From positions 334,351-398,350 of the forward strand of contig JAKJER010000002.1 of NCBI GenBank assembly GCA_022705325.1: DNA of 64,000 bases, in the 5' to 3' direction. Positions 57,600 through 64,000 of this stretch are shown piece by piece; position 1 is the first letter of the stretch; the number at the start of each line of letters is the position of its first letter. The notes beneath the pieces were generated by a model. That model worked only from the letters and a program-made list of their open reading frames with translations, did no database searches and was not told the origin of the DNA. The stretch comes from Planctomycetota bacterium. GTDB taxonomy: Bacteria > Planctomycetota > Phycisphaerae > SM23-33. Both the position numbers and the translations under genes were made by a program.

Positions 57600-58565
57600 C
57601 TACAGGCGCGACCGTTCGTACTCGACGACCTGTCGCAAGGTGTCTTCCAGGGTATATGTCGGCTTGTAGCCGATCAGACTTTGAATCTTGGTCAGGTCCG
57701 GCACGCGGACGAGCATGTCGTCGAAGGGTCGGCCGTAGGCCTCCTCGTACGTCAAATACAGCTTACTGGACTTCGACCCGCTGAGGTTGATGATGCGGTC
57801 GGCCAGTTGGTTGACCGAGCAGGCCTCGGTGGTGCCCACGTTGATGACCTGCCCGATGGCGCCGTCGCACTCGATCAGGCGGGCCAGGGCGTCGACGACG
57901 TCCAGCACGTTGCAGAAGCAGCGGCTCTGGTTGCCCGAGCCGTAGATCTCCAGTTCCTGGCCGCGCAGGGCCCGGCGGACAAAGCGGGGCACGACCATGC
58001 CGTACTCACCGGTCTGACGGACGCCGACGGTGTTGAAGAAGCGGCAGATGATGGCAGGCAGGCCGAATTGGTCGTGGTAGGCCAGGGCCAGGAACTCGTC
58101 CACCATCTTGCTGCACGCATAGCTCCAGCGGGTGAAACGGGTCGAACCGAGCGTGGTGTCGTCGTCCTCGCTGAAGGGCACCTTGGTGTTCTTGCCGTAC
58201 ACCTCGCTGGTCGAGGCGACAACGATCTTGCGGTTGAACTTGTTGGCCAGGTTCAGCACGACCTCGCTGCCGTGGATGTTGGTCTCGATGGTGTGCACGG
58301 GGCGGTCAACGATGAGTTGCACGCCCACGGCCGCGGCCAGGTGGTAGATCACGTCGCAGTGGTCGACCAGTGAGGCCATCGTCGTCTCATTTCGGACGGT
58401 CTCGCGGACGAAGCGGAACTTCGGATTGGAGCGGACGGCCACCAGGTTGTTCAGGCTGCCCGTGGACAGATCGTCAATGGCCGTCACGGCGTGCCCGGCC
58501 GCCAGCATCTTCTCGGACAGGTGCGATCCGATAAACCCAGCCCCGCCGGTAATCAGTATGTTCAT
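57600..58565 (-). CDS. NAD-dependent epimerase/dehydratase (extended SDR)
   Basis: A 321-residue extended SDR enzyme: GGAGFIG, DDLSTGS, VIYHLAAAVGVQLIVDRP, ASTSEVYG and the catalytic YACSK. The DRPVHTIETNIHGSEVVL and RFFNTVGVRQTGEYGMVVPRFV blocks resemble UDP-glucuronate decarboxylase/GDP-mannose 4,6-dehydratase-like enzymes. The exact product is uncertain. Its stop lies 83 bp upstream of the start of the epimerase at 57516 on the same strand, so the two probably form an operon for nucleotide-sugar synthesis. It is divergent from the RACo-like gene. Confidence 0.82.
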   Translation of the reverse strand: MNILITGGAGFIGSHLSEKMLAAGHAVTAIDDLSTGSLNNLVAVRSNPKFRFVRETVRNETTMASLVDHCDVIYHLAAAVGVQLIVDRPVHTIETNIHGSEVVLNLANKFNRKIVVASTSEVYGKNTKVPFSEDDDTTLGSTRFTRWSYACSKMVDEFLALAYHDQFGLPAIICRFFNTVGVRQTGEYGMVVPRFVRRALRGQELEIYGSGNQSRCFCNVLDVVDALARLIECDGAIGQVINVGTTEACSVNQLADRIINLSGSKSSKLYLTYEEAYGRPFDDMLVRVPDLTKIQSLIGYKPTYTLEDTLRQVVEYERSRL

Positions 58566-58710
58566 AGTGTCTCTCGCCTCAGTTGGGGTAGCACGGAAGG
58601 GCCAGATGCTACTGTCGCGGGGATTGAAATGCAAGTCGTTGTCGCATAGCCACGGGCAAAGACCGCAGGAGGCTTTTCGTTGGCTTGCGGCTGGTGTATC
58701 ATCTGCCGTC

Positions 58711-60564
58711 ATGAACGACAGACAGCACCGGGTGACATTTCAGCCTCAGGGACGGACGACATACGTCCTGCAGGGGACGAAGGTCCTGGAGGCGGCCGGG
58801 CGAGCGGGCCTGCCATTCGAGACGCCTTGCGGCGGAGCCGGCGTGTGCGGCAAGTGCCGCATGCGCGTAACGGCCGGAGTGGCCGAACCCACCAGCGCCG
58901 ACTGCGACGCGTTCAGCGAAGCCGAGCTGGCCGAGGGGTGGCGTCTGGCTTGCCAGACGGCCGTTCGCGGCGACATGGTCATTCTCGCCCCGGAGGAGTC
59001 GTTGTTCGGCAAGTCGCACCAGATCCTCATGGAGGCCCGCGAGTCGGCCGACCACGAGATCATGCCCGCCGTGCGGAAGGTGCATGTCCGGCTGGACGAA
59101 CCCACCCTGGAGGACCCGCGTGCGGACCTGATGCGTTTGGAGTCGGCTGTCGGGCCCGTGAAGGCGGACCTGGAGTTGTTGCGCGAGTTGCCCGGGCGGC
59201 TGCGGGCGGGCGGTTTCGCCGGCACAGCCGTCCTGACCGATCACCACCTGATCGACTTCCAGGCAGGCGACACCACCGCCGTCTGCTGCGGCGTGGCCTT
59301 CGACGTGGGGACCACCACGCTGGTCGCATCCCTGCTGGACCTCTGCGACGGGCGCGAACGGGCGATCGTCTCGGCGGTCAACCCGCAGGTAAGTTTCGGC
59401 GACGACGTGCTGTCGCGAATCCAGCGGGCCTCGTCCGACCCGGCCGGCCGTCAGGAACTCCGCTCGGTGCTGCTGAAGGCCGCCAACGAGATGATCGCCG
59501 AACTCTGCCGCCAGGCCCATCTGAAGGCTGACGACGTCTACGAGGTGACCTTCTCGGGCAACACGACCATGCAGCACCTGTTGTGCGGGATCGACGTCTC
59601 ACTGCTGGGGGTTGTGCCTTTCGTTCCCGCCTGCGGACGCGGCCTGCTGACGACGGCCCGCGACCTGGGCCTCAGCGTGCACCCCCGGGCGGCTGTCTAC
59701 GTCTTCCCGGTCATCGGCGGCTTCGTGGGCGGCGACACGGTGGCGGGCGTACTGGCAACGCGTCTGGTCGAGCGCGACGCGCCCGTGCTGATGGTCGATA
59801 TCGGCACCAACGGCGAGATCGTCCTGTCGGCCGGCGGCGCACTCTATGCCGCCTCGACGGCGGCAGGGCCCGCCTTTGAAGGGGCCCGCATCTCCTGCGG
59901 CATGCGGGCGGCGGCCGGGGCCATCGAGAAGGTGTTGATCGGCGCCGACGGCGTCCACGTGTCCACCATCGCGGGCAAGCCCGCGGTCGGCCTGTGCGGC
60001 AGCGGACTGATCGATGCCGTCGCGGACCTGTTGTCGAGCGGCGTGGTCACGCCGGAGGGTCGGCTGCTTCCCCCCGACGAGTTGCCGGCCGACCTGGCCG
60101 AGCCCGTTCGCGCCCGTGTCGGCCTGGACCAGCGAGGACAGGCGGAATTCCTGTTGGCCGGACCGGAAACCGGTCAGGCAAGCACCCGTATCTGCTTGAG
60201 CCAACGTGACATCCGGGAGTTGCAGTTGGCGGCCGGCGCCATCCGCGCTGGCATCGCCATCCTCTTGCGCCAGGCGAACCTGGACGTGAGCGACCTGAGC
60301 CAGGTCCTTATTGCCGGGGGATTCGGCAGCTTCATTCGCCGAAGCAAGGCCCAGCGGATCGGGCTGCTGCCGGGCAGGATCGACCACCGCTCCATTACCT
60401 ATGTTGGCAACACCTCGCTCGACGGGGCTCGCTGGGCGCTGCTTTCCACTGCCGCCCGGCAGCGGGCCGAGCAAATCGCTCGCCGGACCGTACACGTGCA
60501 ATTGTCCGAGGATCCCCAGTTTCAGATGGAGTTTGCCGAGGCCATGATTTTCCCCGAATCATAG
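58711..60564 (+). CDS. RACo-like ASKHA ferredoxin (corrinoid-protein reductive activator)
   Basis: A 617-residue protein. The N-terminal [2Fe-2S] ferredoxin domain (about residues 1-90) has the plant-type cysteine pattern (PCGGAGVCGKCRM, then LACQT). The rest is the DUF4445/ASKHA fold: AFDVGTTTLVASLLDL, FSGNTTMQHLLCGI, VIGGFVGGDTVAGVLAT, MVDIGTNGEIVL, AGPAFEGARISCGMRAA and the last phosphate motif LIAGGFGSFI. RACo reactivates Co(II) corrinoid proteins for methyl transfer, using ATP and low-potential electrons. No corrinoid protein or methyltransferase gene is in the window, so the partner lies elsewhere. No strong ribosome site precedes the ATG. Confidence 0.9.
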   Translation: MNDRQHRVTFQPQGRTTYVLQGTKVLEAAGRAGLPFETPCGGAGVCGKCRMRVTAGVAEPTSADCDAFSEAELAEGWRLACQTAVRGDMVILAPEESLFGKSHQILMEARESADHEIMPAVRKVHVRLDEPTLEDPRADLMRLESAVGPVKADLELLRELPGRLRAGGFAGTAVLTDHHLIDFQAGDTTAVCCGVAFDVGTTTLVASLLDLCDGRERAIVSAVNPQVSFGDDVLSRIQRASSDPAGRQELRSVLLKAANEMIAELCRQAHLKADDVYEVTFSGNTTMQHLLCGIDVSLLGVVPFVPACGRGLLTTARDLGLSVHPRAAVYVFPVIGGFVGGDTVAGVLATRLVERDAPVLMVDIGTNGEIVLSAGGALYAASTAAGPAFEGARISCGMRAAAGAIEKVLIGADGVHVSTIAGKPAVGLCGSGLIDAVADLLSSGVVTPEGRLLPPDELPADLAEPVRARVGLDQRGQAEFLLAGPETGQASTRICLSQRDIRELQLAAGAIRAGIAILLRQANLDVSDLSQVLIAGGFGSFIRRSKAQRIGLLPGRIDHRSITYVGNTSLDGARWALLSTAARQRAEQIARRTVHVQLSEDPQFQMEFAEAMIFPES

Positions 60565-60596
60565 CCGCCAGCGGCGGGAATTCGACTCTGCACGGC

Positions 60597-60624
60597 TTGA
60601 CAGGCTGCCGCAGGATGGGATAAT
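60597..60624 (+). promoter_or_regulatory. Promoter of the LamG protein gene
   Basis: TTGACA (60597-60602), 16-bp spacer, GATAAT (60619-60624). The predicted start near 60632 leaves a leader of about 60 nt before the ATG at 60693, which has GGAAGGTG upstream. Confidence 0.6.
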
Positions 60625-60692
60625 AGAAGTGCAAGGCCCAGGCGGGTCTGTTTCACGTCGCACCAACGTCTGAAAGTCGAGGAAGGTGACTT

Positions 60693-63600
60693 ATGAACAG
60701 CATACGAGGCTGTCGGGTTCTCGTTGTCTTGTCTTTGGTACTGGCTTCCTCCGTCACAGCCGCTACCTACGAGCAGACCGTCCTGTCCGACTCGCCGTAT
60801 GGGTACTGGCGGTTCAACGAAACCACAGGCACAACGGCAGTGAATCTGGGTTCGGCCGGCGCCGCCCTGAATGGCGACTATCATCATTGGGTTGCCGACG
60901 GCGCGCCCACCCTGGGCGCCACAGGCATTCCCGGAGGCGGGGCCGGCAACACGTCGGTCCACTTCGGCGGGGACAGCCAAGTCTACATTTCGGATTCGGC
61001 ACCGTACACCGCGTACACGCTGGAAGCCTGGGTCAAGCCCGACAGCGTGGGCGCCGCCCAGAACGTTCTGGTCCGTACCCAGAACGATCCGCGGACCACA
61101 TGGTCGCACCAGTTGCACGTGACGGCAACGGGCAATCCCCGCCACCGCACTTGGGACGGCAGCGAGCGTCAGGTGACTGGGCCGGCGGCCGCTCCGGCCG
61201 GAGAGTGGACGCACCTGGTGGCCACGGCAGTGAACAACTCCCAGATGCAGCTTTACGTCAATGGAGTGAGTGCAGGCGCCACCACTCTGGGCACGCTGTG
61301 GAACAGCGGGACCCAATGGCGGGTGGCCTCCCCCGCCGGCGGCGGGACCGGCGACTGGTTCCGTGGCGCCGTTGACGAGGTGGCCATCTACCAGTCCGTC
61401 TTACCAGCCGACCGGATCATGGACCACTACGCCGTCGGCACGACCGCCCAGACCGCCCCGCCCGCCGGCGTGCCCGCGCCGACGTCGTGGCTGAAGGCTG
61501 ACGCCATCCTGGGCCACGCAGACGGGGCCGCCGTCAGCGTCTGGGGCGACGCCAGCGGCAACGGGAACCACGCGGCCCAGACCGACCTGGCCCGCCAACC
61601 CACCTACGTCTCCAACGGAATCGGCGGAATGCCGTCGGTTCGTTTCGACGGCAACGATATCCTCACCTCCGTCGCCTCGTTCGGCAATCCGTACTCCATC
61701 TTCGCCGTCACCCAGATGGAAGGCAGCCAGAACTTCCGCCTGGTGACCTCGCAGGACGTGAACTGGCTCCTGGGCAACTGGGGCGGCAGGGAGAACGTCC
61801 TGCATGCCAACGGCTGGGTCAAGCTGGACCCCAATATCCCCGCCGACACCCTCCCCCATCTCTACGCCGCCGTCAACGACAGCAGCAAGACCGCCCTTGT
61901 GAGCAACGGGCAGGTCCTGGCATACAACGCGGCCGGCACGGCGCCTATCGGCAAGCTCCAGCTTGGCGGCTGGCTCACTACGTACACGGAGGCCTCCAAG
62001 GCGGACGTGGCCGAGGTGATCGTCTACGATCACGTCCTGACCATGGGAGAGTACGAGGCCGTGCACACGTACCTGGCGGGCAAGTACGGCCTGACGCTGT
62101 ATGGCCCGGCCATCGGCGAGGCCAAGGGCTTCGGCGGGGCAAGCGACCTGGACCTCTCGGGCGACATGGTCTACGCCGTCAACGTCTCGCCGAACGCGGC
62201 CGACTCGCCCAAGCAGGTGGGCGGCGCGACATTCACGGCCGACACCGCCACGGCCGGCGTGAGCGTTGCGGCCACCAACTCGATCAACAACTGGCTCACC
62301 AAGCCGGAATACGGCAGCACGACCGACGACGACAACCTTGAAGAGATCATGTGGGACATCCGCTTCGGGTCCAACAACGCCGTCACCGCCAACATGGACG
62401 TCGTCCGAGGCAACACCTACAAGGTCCAACTGCTGTTCTCGGACACGTACACCGAGCCCGGGAAGCGCCCCTTCGACATCAACATCGAGGGCGCCCTGGC
62501 CCACGATGAGTTCGACCCGGTCTACTACCGCGGCACGTGGGACAACATCAACCGCGGGGCCGTCTACACCGCCACCTTCGTCGCGGGCGACAACGAACTC
62601 AACGTCTCTCTGACGCCCGGTTCGACCGGCACGGACAAGAACGCCATCCTCAACGGTTTCACCCTCGAGCAGGTTGCAGCCAAGCCGGTCAAGCCGCCCA
62701 TCACCACCGAACACATCCGCCTGCACCTGGGCGAGCAGGCAGGCGCTACGCGAGCGGTCGACGCCGCCTTCGCCGACGGCGTCCAGAGCGGCAACTGGAG
62801 CGGCACGCCCGTCTACGACGTGCCCGGCATTCCCGCCAACGAGGGGATCGACACAGCCGTTCAGCTCAACGGCACCCAGCAGCTTACGGTGATGGACGCC
62901 GCCGACCCCACCGCCTACACCCTGGAGGCCTGGATCAAGCCGTCCGTCCTGGCCAACATGAACATCCTCGACCGCACCAGTTCCACACCCGGTCACGTTT
63001 CGCACGAACTGCGTCTGCGGGCCGACGGCAAGATCGAGCATTACACCTACGACGGTTCGGGCAAGACCATCGCCAGCACCACCGCCGCCCAGGCGGACCA
63101 GTGGGTCCATGTGGCGGCTGTGGCCACCAACGGCGGGCGCATGCAACTGTACGTGAACGGCCAACTCGAAAATGAGTGGGGCAACCTCGGAACGCTGTGG
63201 CAAGACGGCGACCGGTGGCGGATCGCCGGCCAGGCCGGCAGCTTCGGCGGGTTCAACGGCACGATGGACGAGGTTTCCATCCATCCGATCGCCACCAGCG
63301 GCGACCAGATATTCCTCCGGTACCGCCAGGCCGTCTCCCCCACCGTCCCGCGGGACCCGACACCCAAGGCCGGCTACTCCGTCTACTCGCTCAACCTGGC
63401 GGACATCGTCGGGGGCGGAAACGGCCTGGGAACGGGCACCTACATGGCCGGCATCAACCCCGGCACGGGCGGGCTGGTCGGCCCCGGCGACCCCAACCCC
63501 GGCACGGTGACCGGAGACGGATTCCACCCGGTCGCCGACCTGCCCTTCGTGGACGGCGTGTTCATTCCTCACGCAGCCGGCTACATGCAGATCGCCACCA

Positions 63601-63911
63601 CGGGCCTGACCATGCAGCACAACTATCCCGCGCGGGACGGCAACTCGTGGGACTACTTCCGCAACGGGCCCACCGGGGGCACAACCAGCGTGCTGGGCGG
63701 CGTGGATTACGCTTCCGCGGGGCACTCCCTGATCGGCATGCACGCCAACAAGGGCATCACCTTTGACCTGGACGCCATCCGGGCCGCCAACGGCGGGACC
63801 GACGTCAACCAGTTCACCTGCGTCTTCGGCGACGTGGCCAACGGCAACGGGAATACGGACTTCAACGTCTATCCCCGGATTTCCCATATAGATCCTCAAT
63901 TTCAAGTATAA
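60693..63911 (+). CDS. Exported LamG/malectin-domain surface protein, C-terminus apparently interrupted
   Basis: A 1072-residue protein with a signal peptide (to about residue 23). Domains in order: LamG (about 25-250, with YTLEAWVKP), a second lectin-like domain with HAADG/VWGDASGNGNHA (about 260-470), a malectin-like domain (about 485-665, MVYAVNVSPNA...DGTYKVQLLFSDTYTEPGKRPFDI), another LamG (about 680-890) and an NPCBM-like domain (about 910-1055, HSLIGMHANKGITFDLDAIR). The last domain stops abruptly at ...NTDF and the reading frame ends in an unrelated, AT-rich tail (NVYPRISHIDPQFQV), suggesting that an insertion has removed its end. Probable polysaccharide-binding surface protein. Confidence 0.78.
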   Translation: MNSIRGCRVLVVLSLVLASSVTAATYEQTVLSDSPYGYWRFNETTGTTAVNLGSAGAALNGDYHHWVADGAPTLGATGIPGGGAGNTSVHFGGDSQVYISDSAPYTAYTLEAWVKPDSVGAAQNVLVRTQNDPRTTWSHQLHVTATGNPRHRTWDGSERQVTGPAAAPAGEWTHLVATAVNNSQMQLYVNGVSAGATTLGTLWNSGTQWRVASPAGGGTGDWFRGAVDEVAIYQSVLPADRIMDHYAVGTTAQTAPPAGVPAPTSWLKADAILGHADGAAVSVWGDASGNGNHAAQTDLARQPTYVSNGIGGMPSVRFDGNDILTSVASFGNPYSIFAVTQMEGSQNFRLVTSQDVNWLLGNWGGRENVLHANGWVKLDPNIPADTLPHLYAAVNDSSKTALVSNGQVLAYNAAGTAPIGKLQLGGWLTTYTEASKADVAEVIVYDHVLTMGEYEAVHTYLAGKYGLTLYGPAIGEAKGFGGASDLDLSGDMVYAVNVSPNAADSPKQVGGATFTADTATAGVSVAATNSINNWLTKPEYGSTTDDDNLEEIMWDIRFGSNNAVTANMDVVRGNTYKVQLLFSDTYTEPGKRPFDINIEGALAHDEFDPVYYRGTWDNINRGAVYTATFVAGDNELNVSLTPGSTGTDKNAILNGFTLEQVAAKPVKPPITTEHIRLHLGEQAGATRAVDAAFADGVQSGNWSGTPVYDVPGIPANEGIDTAVQLNGTQQLTVMDAADPTAYTLEAWIKPSVLANMNILDRTSSTPGHVSHELRLRADGKIEHYTYDGSGKTIASTTAAQADQWVHVAAVATNGGRMQLYVNGQLENEWGNLGTLWQDGDRWRIAGQAGSFGGFNGTMDEVSIHPIATSGDQIFLRYRQAVSPTVPRDPTPKAGYSVYSLNLADIVGGGNGLGTGTYMAGINPGTGGLVGPGDPNPGTVTGDGFHPVADLPFVDGVFIPHAAGYMQIATTGLTMQHNYPARDGNSWDYFRNGPTGGTTSVLGGVDYASAGHSLIGMHANKGITFDLDAIRAANGGTDVNQFTCVFGDVANGNGNTDFNVYPRISHIDPQFQV

Positions 63912-64000
63912 TGAGGTGGCGATTGGCCGCATGAACACAGGGTTTTCTCGCCATCGAGACACGGAAGTCCGGAGAATCCAATGGGTGAAAGCGGAACGGA
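63912..64000 (+). other. Foreign-looking sequence at window end, possible start of another gene
   Basis: The last bases show a shift toward lower GC near 63870-63920. A possible start ATG at 63981 has GGAGAA 6 nt upstream, but only six codons (MGESGT) are visible, too few to identify. It may be the left side of an insertion element that interrupted the preceding gene. Confidence 0.3.

Noticed and set aside
61401..63962. 853-aa open frame on the minus strand
   Set aside because: Antisense of the LamG/malectin gene; no plausible product.

Overview
This GC-rich window reads as a chromosomal segment of an anaerobic bacterium of the PVC group, most likely Planctomycetota (Phycisphaerae/Sedimentisphaerales-like). 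Supporting signs are a PEP-CTERM anchored surface protein, two sulfatases, a formylglycine-generating-enzyme-like domain fused to a sialidase-type propeller, a Tat-exported Gfo/Idh/MocA protein, prepilin-type proteins and large LamG/malectin proteins. Anaerobic lifestyle is suggested by a sigma-54 controlled NifX/MinD locus that resembles the orange-protein (ORP) locus of sulfate reducers, a RACo-like ASKHA ferredoxin and a phosphate butyryltransferase; a PerR-type regulator with katG looks like the oxygen defence. The taxonomic assignment is inference from gene content.

Layout. 1-7.5 kb: end of a giant PEP-CTERM protein, ptb, an FHA protein, hemW. 7.5-19.2 kb: one long type IV pilus operon (pilM, N, O, a PilP/GspC-like gene, pilB, pilT, pilC, two prepilins and two PilX-like proteins), preceded by what I read as a class I cyclic-di-GMP (GEMM) riboswitch. 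19.2-20.3 kb: HU gene, tRNA-Ser(CGA) and a 141-bp tandem repeat that duplicates the 3' end of that tRNA. 20.3-36.3 kb: polymer-degradation genes (sodium symporter, FGE-sialidase fusion, HEAT protein, oxidoreductase, prepilin-like protein, two sulfatases) and the perR-katG pair.

36.4-about 48 kb: an integrated mobile region next to tRNA-Pro(TGG). It holds a large serine recombinase whose coding end runs antisense through the tRNA, a HARE-HTH protein, a small zinc-finger protein, an array of 16 GTCAC/GTGAC pentamers in about 310 bp (candidate replication or partition site), a RepA-like helicase, a 59-aa protein, a prohead-protease/major-capsid fusion with a good internal start at the domain border, a 663-bp gap with a 26-bp perfect palindrome, and an HNH nuclease convergent with an N6-adenine methylase/specificity fusion. 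No terminase, portal or tail gene is visible, so the capsid gene stands alone. This is the most novel part of the window.

48-58.6 kb: SGNH hydrolase, membrane methyltransferase, trans-sulfuration enzyme, then the ORP-like locus: two MinD/ferredoxin ATPases, a DUF5320-like protein, a zinc ribbon and a NifX protein on the minus strand, divergent from a PAS/sigma-54 activator and two more NifX-domain genes; both sides carry -24/-12 promoter candidates. Two nucleotide-sugar epimerases follow. 58.7-64 kb: RACo-like protein and a LamG/malectin surface protein whose C-terminus appears cut off by foreign sequence at the window end.
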